A stretch of 64,000 nt of DNA. It comes from Purpureocillium takamizusanense (taxonomy: Eukaryota; Ascomycota; Sordariomycetes; Hypocreales; Ophiocordycipitaceae). Within the stretch, counting starts at the first letter, position 1. Every line of letters begins with the position of its first letter. Positions 52,814-62,911 of the stretch are shown here, one piece after another. The position numbers were made by a program, and so were the translations under genes. Below the pieces are notes generated by a model. That model did not search any database. It was not told the DNA's origin and was given only the letters and a program-made list of their open reading frames with translations. The DNA is taken from NCBI RefSeq assembly GCF_022605165.1, contig NC_063068.1, positions 4,030,001 to 4,094,000 on the forward strand, in the 5' to 3' direction.

Positions 52814-53042
52814 GGCGGAGGGCGCAGGACGAGCGCAGATGGGGTGCCGGGAGCCAAAGGGCGAGAGGGAAACGACGGAGATGCCCCGGGAGAGCCTCGT
52901 TGTCGGCGTCAATGGCGGGAGGGCGTCGTTGCTGGACTCGGAGGAAATGGCAGCGTCAACGAAATGGGGAGCTTCTGGTGGTGGTGGTGGGTGGGTTCAA
53001 CAATCGGTGGGTTCCGGGAATATTATTTTCGCTCGCGCCGGG

Positions 53043-53049
53043 CCAATCA
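53043..53049. promoter_or_regulatory. CCAAT box upstream of nuo-49
   Basis: CCAATCA, about 230 bp upstream of the nuo-49 start; the class of site bound by the HAP/CBF complex, which controls respiratory genes in fungi. The motif is common, so this is a weak call. Confidence 0.35.
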
Positions 53050-53100
53050 GCGGCCGAGTATTAACATTGGCTGTCCGGGGCGCAGTCTGGTCGCGCCTGC

Positions 53101-53139
53101 CCTCACTCACTCAACTCACTGACCCTCTCACTCACTCAT
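53101..53139. repeat. Interrupted CTCA repeat
   Basis: Two blocks of CTCACTCA units with a short interruption, upstream of nuo-49. Confidence 0.7.
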
Positions 53140-54666
53140 CAGCCTGCTGTCAACCTGCACTTGACGGCGCTTGAACTCGGACCCAAGACTGCGGTTCCAG
53201 ACTTTCAAAAGTTGAGAACGTGGTGCATGATTCTTTTTTTTTTCCTGAGTCGACGCCGATTCTCTGTTTGGGGAGGGTGCTTGGCCACCAAGGACGCCAT
53301 CCACGCACAGTTGCGAAGTGGTTTGTGCCAACTGATGCTGCGTTTATCGTCAACGGAGCCAGCATACGATGGACAACACAACAATCGGGCCCGGAAGAGC
53401 CCCAACATGGATCGTATCGGCATGCATGGTTTCTAGGCACTGTTGCTGAAATCCCCTCCTCATCCCCAGTTGTCCAATTGAGGCAGAGCCGTTGTCACAG
53501 ACCGCAGGCTCCAAGACAAATTCATCTGGCAGCGCGGTGTCTTTCTTATTCCAGTCAGTACTCATTCCTATGACAAAAGTGACGAACTTGGAAGCCAAAG
53601 AACCAATTCAAGATCAAATTTAAGAGCGCATGGCGTCGGACACGCACAGGAGTTATGCTGCAATGTTGACGCGAAAGCCTGTGAAAGCATTGTCATGGTT
53701 TTGACGTGGACAACACGCAACAACCGGCTATACCTTCACTTCAGACTATATCCTCAGCCTAAGTTGACGACGACAACTCATGTAATCTCTAAAAACTCGC
53801 GGCTCTTTACCACAAGCTTTTTTTCCTCCTCTGAACCTATCACCTATCTCAGCCTCCTTGAACCTGTCACCTATCTCAGCCCCCTCTCTCTAGTTTCCCC
53901 TGTGGTGCCCAGCCACGGTTGTCCAAGGATGTTGTTCTTGTTTCCTCCCAAGGTTTGTTCACAGCCCCTTCGATGCATGCGCTGGGAAACGAGTATAAAA
54001 GTACAAAAGTCGGCCAGTAAATGCCCAAACAAGATCCACTCGACAAAGCGCAACATTTGTCCGAGCCTCGCTCAAAGGTCCCTCGTCACGTATGCTTGTT
54101 AGCCGAGAGCAGCAACTTGACCACAGAGGAGCGGCCTCGCCTCGGTTCGGTTCGGTCTTGCAAGCGCAGCCGAGCACAACGCCCGCCAATGTGTTACAGG
54201 AAACCCGTGCCTTTTGCTCGCATTAGATGTCAAAATGTACGCCAATCGTGCCCCCCCGTCGAGCGTGCAACTTGCCCTGTCCGCGAGATGAGCTCCGCCC
54301 TCAACCACGATACAGGCACCAGACACGCGGCCGGATGACGCTTGCCGTCAGCCGCCATGCCCGTTGGGGTTCCGCCGATCGATCTGCTGCTGCTGCTGCT
54401 GCTGCACGACCTTGTCCCCGACGGTGCTGGCTGGAGTCGCCGAGGCCGTCGTTCTGTGCGCGGGCCAGGCATTGTATTTGATGTCATAACGCGCCACTGT
54501 TTCGTTTGCTCTTTCTGTCTGTCTCTTCTTGTTCCTTCTACAGCGCCATTGTCTTTGCCTGCACAACCACACGTACAAGTCTGCACGGCTTGTGTGATCA
54601 TCGTCTCCCCGGCACACGCACGCGTGGCGCGGCTTGAAAACAATATCCATCACAGCGACAACGACA

Positions 54667-55395
54667 ATGGCCGCCGCCCCCGCGCCAGCAGGGACAGGCA
54701 ACGACCGCGTCGTCGTGCGCGTCGGGGAGAAGCAGTTCTTCACGACCAAGACGACCCTCGCGCCGGCGCGCTTCTTCGCGACGCTCTGGGCGCTCGCGGA
54801 GCCCGCCGCCACCACCGCCGACGGCGGCGGCGAGGAGTGCGAGTGCTACTTTGTCGACGGCGACGCGGGGCTCTTTGAGCACGTCCTCTGCTTCCTCCGC
54901 ACGCGGCGCTTCCCGCTCTTCTACAGCCGGCAGCAAGGGTTCGACCAGGGGCTGTACCTCGCGCTCCTGCAGCAGGCGCGGTTCTACCAGGTGCAGGCGC
55001 TCGAGGCGTGGATCGCGGAGAAGCGGTGCCTCGACGCCGTGTGGATCAGCTCGCGCGCCGTCAGCGACACGCTGTACGGCGACAGGCAGTTCCTGCACAT
55101 GCAGGAGAAGCTCTGGGCGAGCGCCGAGGAGGCGCAGGTGCTGTCGCTCAAGGAGACGGGCTCCGCGTCCAAGCAGTGGAGGTGCCCGGGCAACGTGTGG
55201 AAGCACGACGGCAACCGGCTGGCCTGCCACCGCGCGAGGTGTCCCGGGGGCCTGACGGGGCTCTCCCTGGCCGACATGCGGACGTGGAAGGTCGAGCTGC
55301 GGCTCACGGCCGTCGAGATTCGCGACAGCGTCTTGGACGCCGGGCCGGACCCCCCCCCCGCCGACGGCCCTCCGCCGTACGACTTTACCGACTAA
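54667..55395 (+). CDS. BTB/T1 (KCTD-like) domain protein
   Basis: A single 242-aa frame from the ATG at 54667. Residues about 12-100 look like a T1-type BTB/POZ fold: DRVVVRVGEKQFFTTKTTLAP (first strand and helix), then CECYFVDGDAGLFEHVLCFLRTRRFPLFYSRQQ and FDQGLYLALLQQARFYQVQALEAWI. That pattern is the signature of KCTD and Kv T1 domains, many of which act as cullin-3 adaptors. The C-terminal part (WRCPGNVWKHDGNRLACHRARCPGG) holds three cysteines and two histidines and may bind metal. Function is not known. The GC-rich, repetitive start region contains a CTG run just upstream. Confidence 0.8.
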   Translation: MAAAPAPAGTGNDRVVVRVGEKQFFTTKTTLAPARFFATLWALAEPAATTADGGGEECECYFVDGDAGLFEHVLCFLRTRRFPLFYSRQQGFDQGLYLALLQQARFYQVQALEAWIAEKRCLDAVWISSRAVSDTLYGDRQFLHMQEKLWASAEEAQVLSLKETGSASKQWRCPGNVWKHDGNRLACHRARCPGGLTGLSLADMRTWKVELRLTAVEIRDSVLDAGPDPPPADGPPPYDFTD

Positions 55396-55510
55396 GAAGA
55401 AGAAGAGAGGATTGGGATGGGAACATGATGTTTACGGGGCGGCTCTGTGAAGTTGGTGGTGCTCATCGTCAACCCCAGTCAACTCATCTACTAACGTACT
55501 ACGTTACTTA

Positions 55511-56164
55511 CTATCCTGCTGGTGGTGGTGTTTCAACAAGATCTCCTCGCACGATGCCAAACATGACCAAGTCCACCAGCACGCCCTGCTTCTCGGCCGC
55601 GCCGCGCCTGACGCCCTCCCTCCGGAGACCGCTCTTCTCCAGCACGCGCTGGCTGGCGACGTTGTGGGCGTACGCCTCGCCCTCTATCCTGTTGAGCCGC
55701 GGCCAGGTCGCGAAGAGCCAGCGCGTGAAGGCGGCCACGGCCTCGGTCGCGTACCCCCTGCCCCAGGCCGACGGCGCGAGGAAGTAGCCCAGGCTCCACG
55801 TGCGGTAGAGGATGTCGTCCAAGACGTCGGCGCCGAGCCCGCCGATCAGGCGCGGCTCCGACGACGGGTTGTCCGCCGTGTTGGGCTTGACGAGGACGGC
55901 GGCGTGGGTCGGGTGCGTGAGATCCTGCGCCTCGTCGTGCCGCGCGAAGAAGGCGAGCGCCGCGTCCGCCGTGTACGGAGACGGGAAGCGGTCGCTCATG
56001 AAGTCGGACACCTCGACGTGGTTGGCCGCCGCGGCGAGGGCGGGCGCGTCGCTGGCGAGGTAGCGGCGCACGATGAGCCGCTCCGTCTCGAAGAGGACGG
56101 CGCCCGGCTCCGCGCCCGGCGGGTTGGGAGACTGTAGTATACGATGCGGCGGCGCGGGAGCCAT
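55511..56164 (-). CDS. GNAT-family N-acetyltransferase (RimJ/RimL type)
   Basis: A single 217-aa exon. ETERLIVRRYLASDAPALAAAAN is the N-terminal GNAT_3 motif; SLGYFLAPSAWGRGYATEAVAAFTRW contains the acetyl-CoA pyrophosphate-binding loop (WGRGYATEA, Q/RxxGxG/A-like); AHNVASQRVLEKSGLRREG is the C-terminal motif. The substrate is unknown; related enzymes acetylate protein N-termini, antibiotics or polyamines, and none of these can be inferred here. No targeting signal. It lies in a looser, less conserved part of the window and converges with the upstream BTB gene (115 bp apart). Confidence 0.88.
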   Translation of the reverse strand: MAPAPPHRILQSPNPPGAEPGAVLFETERLIVRRYLASDAPALAAAANHVEVSDFMSDRFPSPYTADAALAFFARHDEAQDLTHPTHAAVLVKPNTADNPSSEPRLIGGLGADVLDDILYRTWSLGYFLAPSAWGRGYATEAVAAFTRWLFATWPRLNRIEGEAYAHNVASQRVLEKSGLRREGVRRGAAEKQGVLVDLVMFGIVRGDLVETPPPAG

Positions 56165-56790
56165 GGCGCAAAAGGGTTGTTGGAGGCAAGAGCGTTGATG
56201 TGAGTAGGAGGCGGTTGACTCTGGACTCTTGTATACTATACAGTATAGTCTTTATAGGTGGCAGTTTAGTGTAAGTGAGACGTGACTCATTCCCCCCGGA
56301 CGCCGGTGCGAATAGCGTCAATTAAGCACCAAGCTTTGGCTTACTTTCACATCCAGCCAGCAGTCAGTCATCCAACTAGCACTAAAAAAAAAAGGGTTCA
56401 GTCTTTGTTTATTCTCTCTCTCTCGCAGGGTTCTCTCGTAGGGTTCTCTAGCAGGGTGCTAAATAGAATAGAAAACTCCAAGTTGTCTGTGCTACGATGA
56501 CTCTACGGGTATCGTACCCGCGATGCCATCATCCTCTCAAAATCACATCCAACGCCTCAACGCATAGAGACTATACGCCGCCACAATGACTACGCACGCG
56601 CAGCACGATACTCACTACGAGGCATTCCCATCACTTGCACTCTCGCCGCGCCGGTGTCATTCTGCGGCTTGGCTGCACCGGGGGGGGTGGCCAAACGGCC
56701 CCCGTCACCCACAACGTAAGCAGAGCCCATCGACGAGTTCACAAGATGAGTCAAAGTGCCATATCCGCGCGACCGGCAGCAGATGCTCAG
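56165..56790. other. Intergenic
   Basis: 626 bp upstream of the GNAT gene. Holds a perfect ACTATAC-A-GTATAGT inverted repeat (56235-56249) and a tRNA T-arm-like fragment near 56500-56530 that I could not fold into a cloverleaf. Confidence 0.45.
56235..56249. repeat. Perfect 7-bp inverted repeat
   Basis: ACTATAC and GTATAGT arms around a single A, about 70 bp upstream of the GNAT start. Confidence 0.7.
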
Positions 56791-57882
56791 TCACACGAGG
56801 CGCTGTCTCTTTCTGCGCTCGTCGTCTTCGTCCGCGTCGTGCCGTTGACGCCTCAGTTCGTTGGTCGTCGTCCCCTGAGCGTCCTCCTGCCCCCAGTCTG
56901 GAGCGCCGCCGCCGCCGACGAGCAGCGCGTTCCATAGCTCCTCCTCGCCCTGTCCAGGCACGAAGCCATCAAACGGCAGCTGCATCTCGGCATAGCCGCC
57001 GTCGTTTGCGTTTGCGTTTGCATCATACCCAGGTTGGGCCGCCGTCGTGTTGTTGCTGTCGAGGAAGAAGCCCTCCACGACTTCGCCCGCGTGGCCCAGC
57101 GTCGGCGCCCAGGGGCCAAACGCAAAGGTGGCGAGGTCAGGCTGGAACTCTTCGGTGAGGAACACTGACGGCGAGACATAGCCGGCGACTTGTTGTGTGC
57201 TCGGCGGCATGTACGGCGGCGGCCGCATCGGCGCGACGTCTGCCGTGTCGGTTTGCTGCTGATGCTGCTGCCAATGCTGCCAATGCTCCGTCGCCGCGCC
57301 CTCGTCGTCGTCGTCGTCGAACGGGTGTAGCAGAGCGTCCATGAGCTCCTTGGTTGGACTTAAGGCGTCCTTTTGCTCGACAAACGTCAGTCTCTCCGCC
57401 TCCAGCGGCCAGCGTCGACTCTCCCGCCAGCCCACCTCCCAGAGCAGATCCCGACCCTTCTCCCACGCCGTCGTCACCCTCCTCGCGAGTAAGCTCCGTC
57501 CAGGACCCCCTGTGTTCTTTCCCACGGCGGCGCCGTCATCATCGTCGCAGCCGTCGATCTCGGCGGGCACGTCGTCCATGGCCCTCCGCACGCACGCCAC
57601 GCAGCACGTCGTCTCGCACCGCCGCCGGCTCACCACCTTGGGCACCTTGCACCCGCTCGTGAACGCGGCCCAGTTCCACCGCGTGGCGCTGCTGCTCCCG
57701 CTGCCGCCGCCGGAGCCGACATTGCCTTCGAGCCCAGAGCCGCCGCCGCCGCACCCGATGGCGACGGCGTCATCGAGAGTGATGAGCGTGGCGTACGCGG
57801 TCTCGCACGGGCGTAGTATGTGCCACCCGATCACGCCGCGGCAGTGAGCGCGCCGGCAGAACACCTCTCGAGCTTCGCACAT
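56791..57882 (-). CDS. Unrecognised 363-aa protein with N-terminal Cys/His cluster
   Basis: The frame is open for 400 codons but the upstream part has no ATG, so I start at 57882 (MCEAREVF). The N-terminus has a Cys/His-rich stretch (C-x6-C-x4-H-C-x7-H-x4-C) and further C-x3-CC-x2-C in SRRRCETTCCVACVRR, possibly metal-binding. The middle has a Gly/Ser stretch, a DDDDDE run, Gln-rich HWQHWQQHQQQ and Asn/Ala repeats; the C-terminus ends in a basic RRKRQRLV, a possible nuclear signal. This layout fits a transcription-related factor but no known domain is recognised. Coding is supported by length and amino-acid clustering; an upstream exon is possible. Confidence 0.62.
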   Translation of the reverse strand: MCEAREVFCRRAHCRGVIGWHILRPCETAYATLITLDDAVAIGCGGGGSGLEGNVGSGGGSGSSSATRWNWAAFTSGCKVPKVVSRRRCETTCCVACVRRAMDDVPAEIDGCDDDDGAAVGKNTGGPGRSLLARRVTTAWEKGRDLLWEVGWRESRRWPLEAERLTFVEQKDALSPTKELMDALLHPFDDDDDEGAATEHWQHWQQHQQQTDTADVAPMRPPPYMPPSTQQVAGYVSPSVFLTEEFQPDLATFAFGPWAPTLGHAGEVVEGFFLDSNNTTAAQPGYDANANANDGGYAEMQLPFDGFVPGQGEEELWNALLVGGGGAPDWGQEDAQGTTTNELRRQRHDADEDDERRKRQRLV

Positions 57883-59045
57883 GGGGGCCTCGGTTAGCTC
57901 TTGGGGCGGCTGGCGTACAGCTAGCTGGCTAGCTGCCTTTGGGTCGTCTTTTTCTTCCTCGCGCCCGTGTGTCAGGATGCCAATGCCGCTCACGACTTAT
58001 ACAAGTCGAGACTGGGGGAAGGGGGTGTCGATGCTGCTTGATTATGTTCTTAGTCGAGCCGAGCGGGTTGTAAGTGCCAGTGCATGCATGAACAACTTGA
58101 TCTTTGCCAACCGCTTGCTTGCTTGCCGCGATGCCCCAGCTTCTCCCATGCCGGATGCGAGAACGGGCGTCATCGTCGGCCATATATACGTGCAGCCCCG
58201 GTGCGTGACGAGGCGCGCACGAGACAGTGAATGGAACCCGCTTTCCCTCTCTGCATTGTCGGCAAGAGTACAGAGGGCTCTGTTATTGTTCATCGCGGTC
58301 GAGCTACCGGTGGGAAAAACACGCGTGACCCTTTGGCTGACGACACAACACAAATGGTGCTGCTGTGAATCACGTCACGACGCCCTCGTCCAGTGTCTTT
58401 GTGCTGACGCGGCTCGCTGGGCAACGATCAGTGAAAGTCGCGCTCATCCTAGCAAAGGAACTCTCATATCGAGCGCTTGAAGGCTCTCCGGCGCGAGGGC
58501 CTTTCGCCAAGATGGTGAGCTGCAACAGAACTGCGCAAATCGAGAGGGTGTCAGCATGCTTGGCCCCCAGGCAAGCGCTGTTCTTGTCCTCTCACCAAAA
58601 TAGCAAGCATACAAAAGCCCGGACATGCTGAGCACTACCTGTGAGACGGTTGCCTAGCGAGGTAGCTAGCTGCTTTATGTCGATATGCCTGCTTAGCTCG
58701 TCGTCGATTGTACTCAGGGTCTGTTAATGTGCAACAACGCTTTTCAAAGATGGGACGAGTGTCATCGACTCAGTGAGTCGAGTTGCATGCCTAGGGCTGA
58801 CGTGTACAGGCGGTGTGGTTCGCGACGATATCTCATGCGCCTATCGATGCACCTGGGATCTCAACCAAGAGTCAACTCGTTGCTTTAGGCACAAGACGGA
58901 AAGGGTAGTTCTACCGTCGCGGTATCTACACTAGTCTAGGCTGCGTGTTGGCCGCTGTTGCCATGATCATGTCGGGTGCAGACCCGAGTGAGGTACTCGA
59001 CGAACGAGAGTAGCAAGAAGCGTGTGAGGCCAGGTGAAATATGAT
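57883..59045. other. Intergenic
   Basis: 1163 bp between the hypothetical gene (its promoter side) and the iron transporter 3' end. No gene or clear repeat seen. Confidence 0.45.
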
Positions 59046-59918
59046 TCAGCTCGAAGGCTCTTCAGAACTACCGACCAGATTGACGCACAAGACGGCCGCA
59101 CCAGCGGCCAGACCGCCCAACACCAACATCTGAGACCCTTCCAGCAGGCACCTTCGCCAGCTCCGGTCCTCCCCTCGCAGGACCCAGCTCTTGCCGGACC
59201 CAAAGGCCATCAAGGCCACGAGGCATAGCCCGATGCTCCAGCGGAGGGCCAGCCCCACCGTCGCGGCGAAGAAGTAGGGGAAGAGAGGTATGATGCCGCC
59301 GATGACATATCCCAGCGATATGGAAAGTCCAGAGGCGACGGGCCAGACGGGTAGCTGCGGCGGTTCTGATGGCGGCAAAGGGTCGTGGATCGAGACTTGG
59401 CGTCGTTGTTGTCGAAGACGTGCGGCGGCACGAGCGAGGTCGTGGGGGGTCCTTGTCACAGCCTCCAGCATGTCCCGCATGATGGAGTCTGAGAGCGCCA
59501 AGGGCTCGAGGTGCTGGCGCACCAGGTCCTCGTCTCGCACCTCAGCGCCTATCCCCTTCTCGTCCAGGCTCTCGCGCGTGCTATCGCCATCGCTCGCCAT
59601 GCTCGTAGAGCCCGCAGCTCCCTCATGGAGCATGCCTCTCAGTTCCTCCTCGTCGCCTGCAACGTCGCTATGCACGCGTTCACCACCGTGATTGCTCGAC
59701 GCCGATGGGAGCTCATCAAGGGCAGCCAGGTAGCCACCAATGCCCATGCTGATGCTCCCGGCACAGAGCTCTGCGAGGCCCGCGGAGATGACGGTGTCGG
59801 CACGTCCCAGGGAGCTCAGCCCGGCCGTGAGGGCGAAGGGGACGGAGAGTCCATCGGAGAAGCCGAGGGTGAAGTCGGACAGGAAGCGGGTGAGGTACGG
59901 GCTTCTTGACTTGGCCAT
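59046..59918 (-). CDS. VIT/CCC1-family vacuolar iron (manganese) transporter
   Basis: A single exon; the first in-frame ATG is at 59918 and gives 290 aa. TM1 carries FTLGFSDGLSVPFALTAGLSSLG, the VIT signature with the Asp that in the family acts in metal transport; TM2 is AGLAELCAGSISMGIGGYLA, holding the second conserved motif with glutamate and methionine. A 110-residue polar loop with many Glu/Asp (DEEELRGM, DEDLVRQHLEPL) corresponds to the cytosolic metal-binding domain. Three further spans follow (GLSISLGYVIGGIIPLFPYFF; LRWSIGLCLVALMAFG; GSQMLVLGGLAAGAAVLCV). The family moves Fe2+ or Mn2+ into the vacuole. Length is near the usual 250-320 aa. Confidence 0.9.
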   Translation of the reverse strand: MAKSRSPYLTRFLSDFTLGFSDGLSVPFALTAGLSSLGRADTVISAGLAELCAGSISMGIGGYLAALDELPSASSNHGGERVHSDVAGDEEELRGMLHEGAAGSTSMASDGDSTRESLDEKGIGAEVRDEDLVRQHLEPLALSDSIMRDMLEAVTRTPHDLARAAARLRQQRRQVSIHDPLPPSEPPQLPVWPVASGLSISLGYVIGGIIPLFPYFFAATVGLALRWSIGLCLVALMAFGSGKSWVLRGEDRSWRRCLLEGSQMLVLGGLAAGAAVLCVNLVGSSEEPSS

Positions 59919-62911
59919 GTCGTCGGATGGAGGTGATGTAGTCGTCCGATGTTGAGTTTGAGCGACGTTGCCTTGCGGAAGGTCCTTGGACGGTGGAGGA
60001 ATGCAGGAATCGCTCGCGTGTCTTGTCTTACGACGTACCCGGGCCACGAGGCATGCGAACGGCGGGCGGTGGAGCACGTCGGTCTCACAGCGACAGGATG
60101 CAATACGATGGGATAACAATGCTGTTGGGTTGGCTGGGTTGACGCGGCAGGGTTGGGTTAACTGTAGAATGCAGACATGTTTGGATGAAGAAATGCTCGT
60201 TGAGGAACTGTTGGACGCGCGGCCGTCTCACTGAGTGAAGCACGGGACGCATATATGAAGGGACGGTAACTACGTAGCGCACCAGGGAACTTGAGATGTT
60301 GACGCACGTGGTCGGTGTTGGTGCACGCCCCCGTGCCAACAAGAGGTGGAGGGATGGAGGGAGGGAGGCACAACCGGTGCTGTTGCTGGTGCTGTTCCTG
60401 CTGCAGGCACTTACAGCATGCGAAGTACTTCGTACCTACCAGGGCCACTGCCGCGCCGCCGTGTCGCTGCGCGGTGCGGTGCGACTTCCGCATGGAAGAA
60501 ATGGACGAACAAAGACACCGCTTGTACAGTGCCCGCCGCCGTGCACGCCCGGGTCGGTGAGGTGCTGTTTCTACTCGGGGCAGGGTATTGTTTGAGGCGA
60601 GGCACAGTACATGACACTCTTTGTGACAGCGGCGGTTCATCTTGTGCCTCAAACGCCGGCGATGACGACAAGAGCGAGCCACTCTCTGCCGCTTCACGTC
60701 TCAGGCAGGAGCGATGCGGGCCTTGTCTACAATGATCATTGACCAAGGTACGTATACTGAGGTACTGTAGTAGGGGTACAATATACAGAATCCATTCAGT
60801 GGCTCGTGGTTGCACGTCCGGCATTAGTAGTCCATCGAGCACGAGTATCCCTCGCCTTCCTCCTCCTCCACCTCCTCCACCTCCTCCTCCACGTCCATCA
60901 CCCAGTAATAAGTCAAGTCAGTCTACTACTACGCACGACATGCACCAGGGCATGCCGCGCGCCGAGTCAGTCACCCCGCGCCCGACACATGACAGCATGA
61001 TCATCACCGCCCCCCGTACACCAGACCAGGTCCACCAATTTTGCCGCCCTCGTCCGTTTGGTGCGCACCCGATGCGACGTTGGACAGCAGGCGCGCGCGC
61101 GTTTCCAACCCCCCTCCCCCCCTTCCCCCGGCCGGGTCTTCCTTTGCTCCCCTCCACAGTGGCGGTGCGCTCCGGCGGAACCACCCCCATCGGCTTCCCT
61201 TCCTTCCTCTTTCTCCCTAAACCCGGCCCCAAGACCGGCGCTCTCTCTCAACTGCCATTTGATGCTTACTCCCCGTCTTGAAGAAACAGTACTTACTAGT
61301 ACCAAGTGCGATGCGTGCATTGACCTTCAGTGTCCGCTACCGCTATCGTGTCGGCCCTCATGAGCCCGAGCTGCAGCAACGCCCAAGTGCGCAACCGACG
61401 GCCCGAAGAAGGAGGGTCCCACGGAGACGATGCCGTGACAGGTTGCGCGCTGTGCCCGGGGGATCGAGTCCCACCTTGCCGAGAGAGGTAACGAAGCATC
61501 AACACACAATAGTCGCGCAACGAGGACGATTTCGACCACTTATGAGCTTGCTTTTGGGCAGGTGGCCTCTGTAGAGGAAGAATTCCAGTAGCCTATCCGG
61601 CCCACGATGTAAACTTCGATTTTTTTTTTTCTTCGACCGCGCCGCCGCACAGCCCGTCCCTTCGCCCACGTGCTGGCGCTGCTTAGGAATGATGCCCCTC
61701 TGATTCGACGGGGCGAAAGAAACGCCGCTCACGCCTCGGTGTCTGCTTCTGGGTTCTGGGGAGCTGGTGGAACCCCTGTCCCTGCCCTGGAGCTCAGGCT
61801 CTCGGAGCAAAGCCCCCCTCCCCAGCCAGCGGGCGGGGGCGGCAAGGATCCAATCCATGCCCATCCAGGTTGTGGATTTGGCAGGGGTCGTGGCAGCGGG
61901 CGGGGGAACGGACGGATGCCATGCCCAAATGAGGATGCAGTCGACGCTGACATCCCAATTAGAACTGCAAATGCAAGCGAAGGCTCGCTGTTGCGTCGTG
62001 GATCGTCATCATCCCCCGTACCCCAATCTCGCACCCGCATCGCCAACAAGGAGGTCTCCCGCAAAATGGAATCCGCCGCCATCCCATCCTCATTCACCAC
62101 TACAGGCTTCGTACGTGATACTGTACGAAGTACAGTATACGTGATCGCAGTCCCGTCCCCGCCTGGGTCCGCCCTGGGAAACCCCCCCACACAGACAAGG
62201 TATCACGAACGTGCTCTAAACGAAATACTGATACTACTACACGTCGCACCGCCAAGTGCGGACGCAAAGTAACTACTACTGCCGGCTTGGCGGAAGAATG
62301 CCCTTGACCGCACTCGCCAAGCCAAGGGAGGGCCCCCAAGACGCGGGAGGATTCAGTGGCGCGGTGGCCTTGGCCCATGTTAATACAACGACTCGCACAC
62401 ATTACACTACGAGCGGCAGCACAATAGCAGATCGCGGCCGCTCCAACCACAGCGCCCGAAGCACCTCCCATTCCAGGAAGGAGGGCACATGTCCTTTGGC
62501 CCGGCGTTTTTTTTTTCGCTTTGCGATCCGCCGATTTCAGCCCTCTACTCTGGCCCGTGCCTCGCACTCGTGTCGCGCGCGTCCCTGTATCATGTCTGCG
62601 ACGTGGCTTCTCGAAACAGAATCTTCTTCGGCTATGTATTCCACTTTATTTCCATGCCGTCTGAACCGAGAAATGCAGTCCGACATATACGGCCGATATG
62701 TAGTATCTAAGAGTAAAAAAAGATATGGGCACGGCCCCGCGTGGCGGGGTCCTGGGCAAGACGCCCCGTGGCCCCTGCGCCAAACATGGCCGCCCTCCCT
62801 TCGCTGGCTTGTACTATCATGTACTGTGTTGTGCTGGTCGCTGTAATAGCGAGGGCCCATGGCCCATCTCCTCCAAGCAAAGCACCATCGAATGTACAGT
62901 GGCATCCCAAC
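59919..62911. other. Gene-poor 3.0-kb region
   Basis: No credible gene. Open frames here come from CTG/CTC-rich and other simple sequence. Contains a CTC/CCTCCT run near 60855-60895, a T tract at 61619-61631 and an ACTGTAC inverted repeat at 62118-62138. Confidence 0.45.
62118..62138. repeat. Perfect 9-bp inverted repeat
   Basis: ATACTGTAC-GAA-GTACAGTAT: 9-bp arms with a 3-nt loop. A related ACTGTACAGT occurs near 30540. Confidence 0.75.

Larger units (their letters stand above)
52814..54666. other. Intergenic, 1.85 kb between divergent genes
   Basis: No credible gene. Contains CTCA repeats at 53101-53139, a CCAATCA at 53043-53049 upstream of nuo-49, and a direct repeat of the type ACCTATCTCAGCC near 53840-53880. 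Confidence 0.45.

Noticed and set aside
51325..53122. Plus-strand open frames of 261 and 335 codons opposite nuo-49
   Set aside because: Antisense shadows of codon bias in nuo-49; no recognisable motif.
54348..54815. Minus-strand 155-codon frame with Gln run upstream of the BTB gene
   Set aside because: Caused by a CTG/CAG tract; overlaps the coding start of the BTB protein and has no domain.
56490..56580. tRNA gene on the minus strand (T-arm-like CGGG-TACGATA-CCCG)
   Set aside because: The T-loop lacks the TTC start, the acceptor ends do not pair, and no A-box or stable anticodon stem could be built. At best a decayed fragment.
60315..60560. Cysteine-rich small protein (CCCWCCSCC)
   Set aside because: The cysteines come from a CTG/TGC simple repeat; no signal peptide or conserved spacing.
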